Positions 26,411-34,599 of a DNA stretch of 64,000 nt are shown in pieces. Position 1 is the first letter of the stretch. Every line of letters starts with the position of its first letter. Where the stretch lies: NCBI RefSeq assembly GCF_003284935.1, contig NZ_QMEV01000016.1, positions 24,011-88,010 on the forward strand. The letters are read 5' to 3'. The stretch comes from Mycobacterium colombiense. Its GTDB lineage: Bacteria; Actinomycetota; Actinomycetes; Mycobacteriales; Mycobacteriaceae. Under the pieces are notes generated by a model. It saw only the letters and a program-made list of their open reading frames with translations, did not search any database and was not told the origin of the DNA. Both the position numbers and the translations under genes were made by a program.

Positions 26411-27547
26411 TCATAGCGAGCCCTTCAGGGCGGCCACGGTTTCCAGATCATCGAGTGCCGCGACACCGCGCCGCAGCCCCTCCATGATGATGTCTTCGGC
26501 CTGCATCCCGCCCATCCCCGCGGTGATCAGCGGGGCGACATACGCGTACAGCGCCGCCTGCCGAAACCGCAGCCACAGGTCGTCGCGATCCAGCTCGGGT
26601 CCGCCGGCGGCCATCAGCGCTCGGCGGTAGTGGTCGACGAGGTCGCGCTGGCTGGCCTGGCGATCCTCCGGCGTCAGGCTGGTGATCAGCGTGTAGGCCA
26701 GTTCGCGCGACGGGTGTCCGCGGCGCACCGCCTGCCAGTCCAGCAGGCCCGCCTTGCCGCCCAGGAAATACATGTTGCCGGGATGGGCATCACCGTGCAT
26801 GACGGTGTGCGGGGGAGTGTCGATCAGCGCGGCGACGGCGCGGTAGTTGTCGGCGATGAATGTGCCTTTGTCCACCGGGATAGTGGTGCGCTCGGCGAGG
26901 CGCTTGATGGAGGTGTGCATGAGCGAACCGGTCAGCAGCGAGGTGACGTCGCCCGACGGGGTGTACAACCAGCTCATCGGGCCGTGCCCGCCGCGCGGCA
27001 GGCGCCCCAAGAAGACGGCGTGCAGTTCGGCAAGCAGCTCGACGATCAGGCTCGCCTGGTCGGCCGACAGCGGGTGCAGGGTGTCGGGGAACTCGCACGA
27101 CTCGGCCGGCAGGTCCTCGAGGACCAGCAGGTACCGGCCGGTCCACGGGTCGAATGCCGTGCCGTAGCAGTAAGGGACGCCGATGACCTGCGGCGCGAGC
27201 TCCCGGTAGAAGCGCACCTCGGTGTGTCCGAGTCGTCCGAGTTCGCCGATCAGCCGGGTGGCGGCGGTCTGCGCCGCGACCTTGACGAACACCGAGTGGG
27301 GGACGTCCCTGCCGGTCAGCACCAGCCGGCCCCGCGAGGAGGTGCCGGAGTCGCGGCTCAGCACGCGGATCGAGCGAACGGTGGTCCCCATGACCCGTGA
27401 CAGGACGGCGGGGTCGATGTCCTCGACCGTCCGCGGCAGGCCGAAACGGCCTCCGACCACCGCGTCGGTGGCGACCCGCCCCGCGCCGAGACCCAGGTGA
27501 GCGGCCAGGCCAAGGATGGAAAAGGCTTGTCCCACAGGAGTTTTCAT
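26411..27547 (-). CDS. APH/choline-kinase-like phosphotransferase
   Basis: About 378 aa. The start at 27547 has AGGA at a good distance; an ATG at 27553 is in the same frame. Family signs are a nucleotide-binding lobe with VFVKV and the catalytic HGDAHPGNMYF, followed by the metal-binding DWQ of GLLDWQAVRRG. It probably phosphorylates a hydroxyl of a small molecule, as in related catabolic kinases. It heads a leftward operon with the amidohydrolase and the Rieske oxygenase. A second, related kinase lies at 29527-30609 on the other side of the TetR gene. Confidence 0.85.
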   Translation of the reverse strand: MKTPVGQAFSILGLAAHLGLGAGRVATDAVVGGRFGLPRTVEDIDPAVLSRVMGTTVRSIRVLSRDSGTSSRGRLVLTGRDVPHSVFVKVAAQTAATRLIGELGRLGHTEVRFYRELAPQVIGVPYCYGTAFDPWTGRYLLVLEDLPAESCEFPDTLHPLSADQASLIVELLAELHAVFLGRLPRGGHGPMSWLYTPSGDVTSLLTGSLMHTSIKRLAERTTIPVDKGTFIADNYRAVAALIDTPPHTVMHGDAHPGNMYFLGGKAGLLDWQAVRRGHPSRELAYTLITSLTPEDRQASQRDLVDHYRRALMAAGGPELDRDDLWLRFRQAALYAYVAPLITAGMGGMQAEDIIMEGLRRGVAALDDLETVAALKGSL

Positions 27548-27631
27548 GTCCATCCATCCTGATTTGCACGCCGCCGCAGTGCTGCGCTGTTAACACCAGC
27601 GGCGTCGGACAAAACCGATCGAACGTCTGGA

Positions 27632-27659
27632 CATCAGACAATATACGATTATTGTCTGA
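27632..27659. promoter_or_regulatory. long palindrome with ATCAGACAAT / ATTGTCTGAT arms, probable operator
   Basis: Arms at 27632-27641 and 27650-27659 match perfectly over 10 bases around an 8-base spacer. The site overlaps the TetR stop codon and lies 85 bases before the kinase start. A second GTCTG-N5-CAGAC dyad overlaps it at 27624-27638. The AT-rich centre stands out and could hold a -10 element. The TetR at 27649-28269 is the likely binder. The stem is not GC-rich, so a terminator is less likely. Confidence 0.5.
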
Positions 27660-28269
27660 TCTGTGGCACCAAGGCCCTCACCACGAACTGCTCGACGAAT
27701 TCTCGTTTGTCCGCGGCGGGGCGATATCGCCACGAAGGCGCCAGCAGAAACAGCGTCGCGGTGTGCAACCACTGGACGATCGACCGGAAATCGATGTCGG
27801 CGTAGAGCAGCCCCGCCGCCTTCCACCGATCCAGCAGCGGTCCGTAATGCCGCAGCAGCAGCTCCACGATGGGTTCGGAACCCTTCTCGAGCGCCGAGGC
27901 CACCGCGGTGCTCTCGGCCGCGAACAACGCTTCGTTCAGCGCGTTGCCGTCCACCGATTCCACCCGGGCCAGCACCATCTCGGGCACCGACCGAACGGGG
28001 TCGTCCGGGGCAGGCAGCGAGCGCACCAACTCAGCGAGCGCGGTGTCCACACGCGAGAGCATCAGGCCCAGCAGGACATCGTCACGGCCCGGGAAATATC
28101 GGTACACCGTCGACCGCGAGACCCCGGCCTCGTCGGCCACCTCGCCCATCCGGAACTGGGTGTTGCCGCGCCGGACGATGCAGCGGCCCGCGGCCTCCAG
28201 GATCCGTCGACGGGCCTCCTCGTCGTCGAGGATCGCGCGGTCGTCGCCCCAACGCCGGCTCGGTTCCAT
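27649..28269 (-). CDS. TetR family repressor
   Basis: 206 aa from the ATG at 28269 (MEPSRRWGDD); a longer reading from 28461 would cross into the divergent gene. The DNA-binding domain reads ARRRILEAAGRCIVRRGNTQFRMGEVADEAGVSRSTVYRYFPGRDDVL, with the usual helix-turn-helix and Tyr-Phe ending. It sits between the kinase-amidohydrolase-oxygenase operon (leftward) and the 28394-30609 pair (rightward), and probably controls one or both. Confidence 0.9.
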   Translation of the reverse strand: MEPSRRWGDDRAILDDEEARRRILEAAGRCIVRRGNTQFRMGEVADEAGVSRSTVYRYFPGRDDVLLGLMLSRVDTALAELVRSLPAPDDPVRSVPEMVLARVESVDGNALNEALFAAESTAVASALEKGSEPIVELLLRHYGPLLDRWKAAGLLYADIDFRSIVQWLHTATLFLLAPSWRYRPAADKREFVEQFVVRALVPQIRQ

Positions 28270-28393
28270 GGCGGCGATGTTACGGGATGCGTTGTGCTGC
28301 TTTGTTATCTGATGTGAGCAGAATCCGGCCCAGCGCGAACCGGTAACCAATTCTCCTGCAGCACAAGGTGTCAGCCAGCCAGAAAGGGCCACG

Positions 28394-29530
28394 ATGGGGT
28401 ATTCCGCGGCGGACGAGTCCTTCACCCACCAGCTTCCGACGACGTTCGACCAGGTGCACACATCCGATCCGACGTGGTCGGATCGGTGCTACTTCTTCGC
28501 CGCGTCGCCCGACGGCACCATGCTGTTGGCCAGCGGCTACGGCAACAACCCGAACACCGCCAGCGGGTTGGGTTATGTCAAGGTCAGCCTCGCCGACGGG
28601 CGGCACTGGGACCTGCTGTCCGGGCGGCCGGTCTCGGGCGATGACCGCGGCGAGCTGCGCGCCGGGCCGATGCGCTGGACCTGCGTCGAGCCGCTGAAGA
28701 AGTGGCGATTGGACATCGAACCCAACAACTCTGGAATCGAATGGGAACTCTATTACGAACCCACCGCCCCGATGTGGGAGTTGTTGCCCATGAAGGTGCA
28801 TGGCAGGGCCGGCGAACTGCTCGCGGACATGTACCACATGAAAGAACCGGGGAAGTGGAGCGGTTGGGTGCAGATCGACGGGGAACGCGTCAGCGTCGAC
28901 GGCTTCCACGGCGGTCGTGACCGCACCTTCGGGGTGCGGATCTCCGACAAGATCGACTTCTGGTTGTGGCTCGACGCCGGCTTCGACGACCATGCCATCG
29001 AAGCGTGGATCATCGAATCTTCTGACGGCACGGTCAATTACGTCGACGGTGGCATCACGCACGCCGATGGGACGTTGTCGAAGCGATTCGTCAAGATCGA
29101 GCACGAGGTCGAATTCGACGGCGACCGCAAGCGACCCACCCGCGCGGTGCTCGTCTTCACCGACGAGGACGGAAATGCCCATCGGGTGATCGCCGAGGCG
29201 CCGCACCTGGAGGTCAACGCCTATTACGGGCTGCCGATGGCCCATTGCCAGTACGAAGACTGGGGTGACGGTGCGTACTTCATCCATTTCGCTTGGGACA
29301 GCAGCGATTCCGACCAGCTAGCCGAGACCGAGGGTAAGTCGATGGCCCTGGACCAGCTGATGCGGTTCCAACGGGGCGGCGAGACCGGTTGGGGCATCTT
29401 CGAATTGCTGCTCGGCGGCCAGGGATATCACCGCTACCCCAACTGGGCGCCGATGGACATGTCCGCCTTCACCCAGGACAAGACCCCGGTCGATCGATTG
29501 CCCGCGGACGGCGCGGGGGTCCGGCAATGA
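28394..29530 (+). CDS. uncharacterised DUF7064/7065-like (AttH-like) protein
   Basis: 378 aa, rich in Trp, Tyr and Asp, with a beta-rich pattern and no signal peptide: WSDRCYFFAASPDG, WRLDIEPNNSGIEWELYYEP, GWVQIDGERVSVDGFHGGRDRTFGVR, IDFWLWLDAGF. The layout recalls AttH/CrtC-type lipocalin-fold proteins often found in steroid or lipid catabolic loci of actinobacteria. Its stop overlaps the next kinase gene (ATGA), so the two are translated together. The function is not known. Confidence 0.65.
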   Translation: MGYSAADESFTHQLPTTFDQVHTSDPTWSDRCYFFAASPDGTMLLASGYGNNPNTASGLGYVKVSLADGRHWDLLSGRPVSGDDRGELRAGPMRWTCVEPLKKWRLDIEPNNSGIEWELYYEPTAPMWELLPMKVHGRAGELLADMYHMKEPGKWSGWVQIDGERVSVDGFHGGRDRTFGVRISDKIDFWLWLDAGFDDHAIEAWIIESSDGTVNYVDGGITHADGTLSKRFVKIEHEVEFDGDRKRPTRAVLVFTDEDGNAHRVIAEAPHLEVNAYYGLPMAHCQYEDWGDGAYFIHFAWDSSDSDQLAETEGKSMALDQLMRFQRGGETGWGIFELLLGGQGYHRYPNWAPMDMSAFTQDKTPVDRLPADGAGVRQ

Positions 29531-30609
29531 CGTTGAACGACGACTTGCAACAGCGGCTGGGCGGCTGGCTGCGCACGCAGGTGCGCGAGGCCGACGACGT
29601 CCGTGTCGAGGGCATCGACCGGGTGAGCTTCGGACACTCGGCCGAGATGATGACGCTGCGCGTCGTCACCCGCAGCGGCAGTCGACACGACCACCAGGAC
29701 GTGGTGCTGCGGCTGCGCCCGCAACCACCGGCGCTGCTGGAGCCCTACGACCTCGCGCGCCAGTTCAGGATTCTGCGGGTCTTGGCCGATACCCCCGTCC
29801 GCGTACCGCGGACGCTGTGGCTCGAGCCCACCGGCGACATCCTCGGCAGGCCGTTCTTCGTCATGGAACGCGCCGACGGCGACGTCTACGAGATGGAACC
29901 GCCGGCCGTCGCCGACCAGACCGTGGTGCGCATGTGTCAGAGCATGGTCGAGCAACTGGCCGCGATTCACACGGTCGACCTCAGCAGGACCGGGCTGGAC
30001 ACCCTCGACGACGGCGCCGACCATCTGGACCGCGAGCTCGCCCGGTGGGCCGCGGAAATGAACCGGGTCAAGCGCGACCGCCTGCCGGCCCTCGAGCGCC
30101 TACACGACGCCTTGATCACCACCAAGCCGACGCCGTATCCGAAGGTCACGCTGGTGCACGGCGACGCCAAACCGGGCAACTTCGCCTTCACCGGCGGCGA
30201 AGTCAGCGCGGTGTTCGATTGGGAGATGACGACCGTCGGTGATCCGCTGACCGACATCGGATGGCTCGAAATGTTGTGGATGCAGCCGGTCGGGATCACC
30301 AGCCACCCCGCGGCCCTTTCCATCGACGCCCTGCTCGCGCACTACGAGGCGGCCAGCGGGATCAGGGTCACCAACCGGCCCTGGTATCGGGCGTTCAACG
30401 CGTTCAAGATGGCCGTCATCTGCCTCATCGGCGCGATGCTCATCGAGGACGGCCACAGTGACGACCAGAAGCTCGTGCTGGCCGCGTACGGCACCTCGTT
30501 GCTGACCGGCGCCGGGCTCACCGACCTGGGAATCGGCGAATCCCTCGACGACGGCCCGGTGCTGCCGCGGGACGAACGCATCCAGCAGGTGCTGGCGCAG
30601 GCCGTCTGA
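29527..30609 (+). CDS. APH-type phosphotransferase, second copy
   Basis: 360 aa from the ATG at 29527, overlapping the previous stop by 4 bases. Features are VVLRLRPQPP in the nucleotide lobe, FFVMERADGDV in the hinge, the catalytic HGDAKPGNFAF and the metal-binding DWEMTTVGDPLTDIGWL. This resembles the ACAD10/11-like and macrolide-kinase branch, often linked to acyl-CoA dehydrogenases and hydroxy-acyl substrates. It is distinct in sequence from the kinase at 26411-27547. Confidence 0.87.
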   Translation: MTLNDDLQQRLGGWLRTQVREADDVRVEGIDRVSFGHSAEMMTLRVVTRSGSRHDHQDVVLRLRPQPPALLEPYDLARQFRILRVLADTPVRVPRTLWLEPTGDILGRPFFVMERADGDVYEMEPPAVADQTVVRMCQSMVEQLAAIHTVDLSRTGLDTLDDGADHLDRELARWAAEMNRVKRDRLPALERLHDALITTKPTPYPKVTLVHGDAKPGNFAFTGGEVSAVFDWEMTTVGDPLTDIGWLEMLWMQPVGITSHPAALSIDALLAHYEAASGIRVTNRPWYRAFNAFKMAVICLIGAMLIEDGHSDDQKLVLAAYGTSLLTGAGLTDLGIGESLDDGPVLPRDERIQQVLAQAV

Positions 30610-31116
30610 TCAGGCGCTACAGCCGGGCCCGGCGACGTCGTTCCAGGTCAACGTCACGCGAGTGCCCTGCGGCGTGCGATCGATGACCACGTCGTCGGCG
30701 AGCACCTCCATCAGCGGGATGCCGCGCCCGCGCATCTGCTGTTGGCGCTGCACCGGCACCTTCTGTCGCCAACGGCCGCGGTCGTCGACGGTCACCGCGA
30801 GGGTGTCCGCATCCGCGTCGTAGGCCGCCCGCACGTCGACCGTGCCGCGCTCGGCGGCGTCGACGTAGGCGTATTCCGCGGCGTTGGCGATCGCCTCGTT
30901 CACCGCCAGCAGCAGATCGCTGAACCGGTCGTCGTCAAGCGAGAAATGCCGTTCGAGCCACACCGCGAATTCGGCGCGGGCGCGGGCGGCGCTGCGCGCA
31001 TCGGCGGCGACACGCGTGCGAATGAAGCGGGATCTGTCATCGATGTGCGACACGTTCTGCGGCTGGTCAGAGCGTCCCGTCGTTCCGAGTTGCGTCGTCA
31101 CCCTGTCGACACTCAC
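30610..31116 (-). CDS. RsbW-like anti-sigma serine kinase (HATPase)
   Basis: 168 aa. A GHKL ATPase domain shows the N-box LLLAVNEAIANAAEYAY (about 68-84), DDRGRW (111-116) and the glycine-rich lid RGRGIPLMEVL (129-139). Such kinases bind a sigma factor and phosphorylate a STAS antagonist. The antagonist is the overlapping upstream gene (ATGA at 31113-31116). No sigma factor gene is nearby, so its target is elsewhere. It ends directly at the stop of the convergent kinase gene. Confidence 0.87.
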   Translation of the reverse strand: MSVDRVTTQLGTTGRSDQPQNVSHIDDRSRFIRTRVAADARSAARARAEFAVWLERHFSLDDDRFSDLLLAVNEAIANAAEYAYVDAAERGTVDVRAAYDADADTLAVTVDDRGRWRQKVPVQRQQQMRGRGIPLMEVLADDVVIDRTPQGTRVTLTWNDVAGPGCSA

Positions 31117-31490
31117 TCACCCGAGATGCCGCTCAGCGCTCCGTCCAGGCTGCTGTAGAGCGAGAGCACGCTGTCGATTCCCATGAGTTTGATCGGCCTG
31201 CTGGTGGCCGAGCCGTTGGCGACCACCGCGAATTGCGTCGGCGGCTCGAGCTCGGCCTGCGCGGTCACCAGGACGGTCATCCCGGCCGACGCCAGAAAAC
31301 CGACTTTGGACAGATCCACGATCAAGGCCGCGGGCTTGGTGGCCAGCGCCGTCTGGATGGCATCGGCCAGCAGCGGCGAGCTGAGCATGTCGACTTCGCC
31401 GGACACGGTGAGCACCACCGCCTGGTCCACCTGGTGTTTGCCCACTTCAAAAGCGGTCGGATCGACTAAATCGCCGGTTAGTTCGCCCAT
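31113..31490 (-). CDS. STAS domain anti-sigma factor antagonist
   Basis: 125 aa, a single STAS domain. DLSKVGFLASAGM holds the predicted phospho-acceptor Ser68. Phosphorylation by the partner kinase would switch its binding off. The pair forms a partner-switching module controlling an unseen sigma factor, as for RsfA/RsbV-type proteins in mycobacteria. Confidence 0.88.
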   Translation of the reverse strand: MGELTGDLVDPTAFEVGKHQVDQAVVLTVSGEVDMLSSPLLADAIQTALATKPAALIVDLSKVGFLASAGMTVLVTAQAELEPPTQFAVVANGSATSRPIKLMGIDSVLSLYSSLDGALSGISGE

Positions 31491-31848
31491 GGTCTATCAC
31501 TCACATTCGGTCCCCGACGGGACGCCGCTAGCTTTCAAAACAGCCACTGCCGTATCCGGGGGCTGTTTATTCAACCCCGCGGGAACACGCTTGCCTACGG
31601 AGGAAACGCACTCCGTCGATCTGCGCTGGTAAATGCAGATACAGCTACAAGTGTTTAGCCAATGGTAGGACACGCGGCGTACCACGCTCAAAACGCTGAA
31701 CGATTTCGGGCGCCCCGACGTAGTCCGGATGTGCGTGACGGCCAGCCTAGAAGTTGCACGGGGCATCGGCCCGTGCGTGAATTGCTTCCATCCGCTTCGC
31801 CCTCGGCCCGGCGGGCGTGGCCTGCGGAAATGGGAAGGACGGTGGGAC
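31491..31848. other. 358-base gap between the STAS gene and the catalase-like gene
   Basis: No credible gene. On the minus strand GGTT (31576-31573), 15 bases, then GGATA (31557-31553) loosely resembles a SigF/SigB-type promoter for the STAS pair (consensus GTTT-N15-GGGTA); the match is weak. An AT-richer patch around 31630-31690 may hold a promoter for the rightward gene. Confidence 0.3.
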
Positions 31849-32997
31849 GTGGAGCCCGGTGAGCGCGGCGGCGAACCCCATCGGGGTGAGCGGCCCGACG
31901 ATCCCGGAGAAAGCCCGCCCACGGCGTCGAATGCCGGCGCGCTGAACCGGCGGCGCGCGCTGCTCGGCATGGGCGCGGTAGCCGGCGTCGCCGCGGTCGA
32001 CGTGGGTGGCTTCGCCTATGCCGGTGCCTGGCTACGGCCCCGCGCGCTGACCCCGCCCCGCTTCACCGATCGCTTCGAGCACGTCTACGGCCGTCACGAC
32101 GGGTTCCGGCGCAACCACGCCAAGGGCGTCAGCGCCAGCGGCACGTTCGTCAGCACCGGGGCGGCCGCGGCGATCTGCCGGGCCGACGTCTTCGGGCGCG
32201 GCACCGTTCCCCTGATCGGCCGCTTCTCGCTGTCCGGTGGGCTGCCCGACCAGGCCGACAAGCCCGACACCGTCCGCGGGTTGGGGCTGCTGTTCGACGG
32301 GCCCGACGGGCGGCAATGGCGCACCGCGATGATCAACCTCCCGGTGTTCCCGGACCGCACCCCGCAGGGGTTTTACGACCGGTTGCTGGCGTCCAAACCG
32401 CTCCCCGGCACGGGCAAGCCCGACCCGCAGCAGATGGCCGCGTTCCTGCAGCGCCACCCCGAGACCGCCGCGGCCATGCGGATCATCAAGCAGGCGCCGC
32501 CGAGCACGGGATTCGCCGACAGCGCCTTCCATGCGCTGAACGCGTTCCGATTCACCAACCGCTCCGGCGCGACGGTGCCGGTGCGCTGGTCCGCTATTCC
32601 CCAGCAAGGCGCCGAGGCGCTTTCTCCCTCAGGGCCGCCGGCCAAGGACTACCTGTTCGACGCCCTCATCCGCACGTTGGCGCGCACCCCTTTGACGTGG
32701 CGGCTGGTACTCACCGTCGGCGAGCCGGGGGATCCGACCAACGACGCCACTAAACCGTGGCCCTCGGGACGGCGCACCATCGACGCCGGCACCATCACCA
32801 TCTCCGCGGTTCAGACGGAGGACGCCGGCAACGCGCGCGACATCAACTTCGACCCGCTGGTGCTGCCCGACGGCATCACCGCCTCCGACGACCCGCTGCT
32901 CGCTGCGCGCTCGGCGGTGTACGCCCGTTCATTCAGTCGCCGCGCCGAGGAGCCCAAAACGCCCAGCGCGGTCGGCGTCGAGGCGGTCCGCCAATGA
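31849..32997 (+). CDS. Tat-exported catalase-like heme peroxidase (SrpA type)
   Basis: 382 aa from the GTG at 31849, with GGGAAGG before it. The N-terminus has a Tat signal, LNRRRALLGMGAVAGVAAV. A reduced catalase fold follows: DRFEHVYGRHDGFRRNHAKGV has the conserved distal-histidine region, then CRADVFGRGTVPLIGRFS and NAFRFTNRSG. This size and signal match the small periplasmic catalase-family peroxidases. The stop overlaps the start of a cytochrome b561 gene, so exported peroxidase and membrane cytochrome are produced together. Confidence 0.87.
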   Translation: MEPGERGGEPHRGERPDDPGESPPTASNAGALNRRRALLGMGAVAGVAAVDVGGFAYAGAWLRPRALTPPRFTDRFEHVYGRHDGFRRNHAKGVSASGTFVSTGAAAAICRADVFGRGTVPLIGRFSLSGGLPDQADKPDTVRGLGLLFDGPDGRQWRTAMINLPVFPDRTPQGFYDRLLASKPLPGTGKPDPQQMAAFLQRHPETAAAMRIIKQAPPSTGFADSAFHALNAFRFTNRSGATVPVRWSAIPQQGAEALSPSGPPAKDYLFDALIRTLARTPLTWRLVLTVGEPGDPTNDATKPWPSGRRTIDAGTITISAVQTEDAGNARDINFDPLVLPDGITASDDPLLAARSAVYARSFSRRAEEPKTPSAVGVEAVRQ

Positions 32998-33584
32998 CCG
33001 ACGCGACCGTCGCGCCGCGGTTCGCCCTGCCGTCGCGCGTCCTGCATTGGCTGATGGCCCCGATGGTCATCGCTCAGCTGCTCATCGGCGTGACCATGGT
33101 CGCCACCCTGAGCCTGTACCCACTGCTGCTGGCCATCCACCGGCCTCTGGGCCTGTCGATTCTCGCCTTCGCCCTGGTCCGGTTGGCGAACCGGCTCAGG
33201 CACCGGCCACCGCCGTTCCTGGCCACCATGAGCAAAACCGAACGCCGCATCGCGACGTGGTCGGAATACCTGCTCTATGCCCTGCTGCTCGTCCAGCCCC
33301 TGACCGGATGGGCCATGCTGTCGGCGGCGCGTTTCCCGATCCCCGTGTTCGGCCCGCTGGCGCTGCCCGGCATCGCGCCGCGCAACATCGACGTCTTCGC
33401 GGTGCTCCGGGAATGCCACGGCGCCTTCGCGCTCCTGCTCTTCCTCGCGTTTACCGCCCACATGACGGCGGTACTCTTCCACACGCTCGTCCTGCGTGAC
33501 CGGCTCCTCGACCGCATGGTGTTGTGGCGCGCCAAGCCGCCGCCCCGCAGCCAGACCGAGGCGCAGACCAACATCGCAGTCTGA
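32994..33584 (+). CDS. cytochrome b561 family membrane protein
   Basis: 196 aa from the ATG at 32994, overlapping the peroxidase stop. Four membrane helices with heme-ligand histidines: RVLHWLMAPMVIAQL, LLLAIHRPLGLSI, RECHGAFALLLFLAF and FTAHMTAVLFHTL. It should pass electrons from the quinone pool across the membrane, most simply to the exported peroxidase encoded just upstream. The pairing recalls YceJ/YceI- and SrpA-type operons. Confidence 0.9.
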   Translation: MTDATVAPRFALPSRVLHWLMAPMVIAQLLIGVTMVATLSLYPLLLAIHRPLGLSILAFALVRLANRLRHRPPPFLATMSKTERRIATWSEYLLYALLLVQPLTGWAMLSAARFPIPVFGPLALPGIAPRNIDVFAVLRECHGAFALLLFLAFTAHMTAVLFHTLVLRDRLLDRMVLWRAKPPPRSQTEAQTNIAV

Positions 33585-33704
33585 CGACCTGCCTGCTCGG
33601 GCCCGAAGTGGCCGAATATGATCGGCACGATTCGGACTTGAGCGCGCGCGGTCACCGGCCGTGGCGCGGTGCCCGTGAGGGCCATGAGGAACTGGGAGAG
33701 TTCA

Positions 33705-34598
33705 ATGTCGAACCAGCAGCAAGCGGAGCGGATGACGTCGGGCAAGGGATTCATCGCGGCCCTCGACCAGAGCGGCGGTTCGACGCCCAAGGCGCTGCGC
33801 CTCTACGGCATCCAGGACGACGCCTACTCCTCCGATAAGGAGATGTTCGACCTCATTCACCAGATGCGCTCGCGGATCATCACGTCTCCGGCGTTCACGG
33901 GCGACCGCGTGCTGGCCGCGATCCTGTTCGAGCAGACCATGGACCGCGAGATCGCAGGCAAGCCGTCGACCACCTACCTGTGGGAGACCAAGGGCGTGGT
34001 CCCGATCCTCAAGATCGACAAGGGTCTGGCGGACGCGGCCGACGACGTCCAGCTGATGAAGCCGATCCCGGGCCTCGACGAACTGCTGGAGCGGGCCGCC
34101 GGCCTCGGTGTGTTTGGGACCAAGGAGCGGTCAGTGATCGGCGGCGCCAACGCCAAGGGCATCGCCGCCGTGGTCGCCCAACAGTTCGATCTGGGCCACC
34201 AGGTGCTCTCGCACGGTCTGGTGCCCATCATCGAACCCGAGGTCACCATCTCGATTTCCGACAAGGCCGAGGCCGAGGGCATCCTGCGCGACGAGATCAC
34301 CAAGCAGCTCGACTCCGTGCCCGAGGGGCAGCGCGTGATGCTCAAGCTGAGCCTGCCCACCGAGGTCAACTTCTACCGCCCCCTGATCGAGCACCCGAAG
34401 GTGATGCGGGTGGTCGCCCTGTCCGGCGGCTACTCGCGCGAGGAAGCCAACGACCTGCTGGCCAAGAACACCGGGCTGATCGCCAGCTTCAGCCGCGCGC
34501 TGACGGAGGGCCTGACCGTCGACCAGTCCGACGAGCAGTTCAATGCCACCCTGGACAAGGCGATCCAGTCGATCTACGACGCTTCGGTGGCCGGCTGA
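33705..34598 (+). CDS. fructose-bisphosphate aldolase, class I
   Basis: 297 aa from the ATG at 33705, with GGGAGAG just upstream. It belongs to the bacterial class I (Schiff-base) aldolases of the Fda type. Segments are FIAALDQSGGSTPKAL, GVVPILKIDKGL (family lysines), HGLVPIIEPEV and VMLKLSLPTE with the probable Schiff-base Lys. It cleaves fructose 1,6-bisphosphate. Most mycobacteria rely on a class II metal enzyme, so this is probably an additional, metal-independent copy. It is a single-gene unit with no metabolic neighbours. Confidence 0.92.
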   Translation: MSNQQQAERMTSGKGFIAALDQSGGSTPKALRLYGIQDDAYSSDKEMFDLIHQMRSRIITSPAFTGDRVLAAILFEQTMDREIAGKPSTTYLWETKGVVPILKIDKGLADAADDVQLMKPIPGLDELLERAAGLGVFGTKERSVIGGANAKGIAAVVAQQFDLGHQVLSHGLVPIIEPEVTISISDKAEAEGILRDEITKQLDSVPEGQRVMLKLSLPTEVNFYRPLIEHPKVMRVVALSGGYSREEANDLLAKNTGLIASFSRALTEGLTVDQSDEQFNATLDKAIQSIYDASVAG

Positions 34599-34599
34599 C

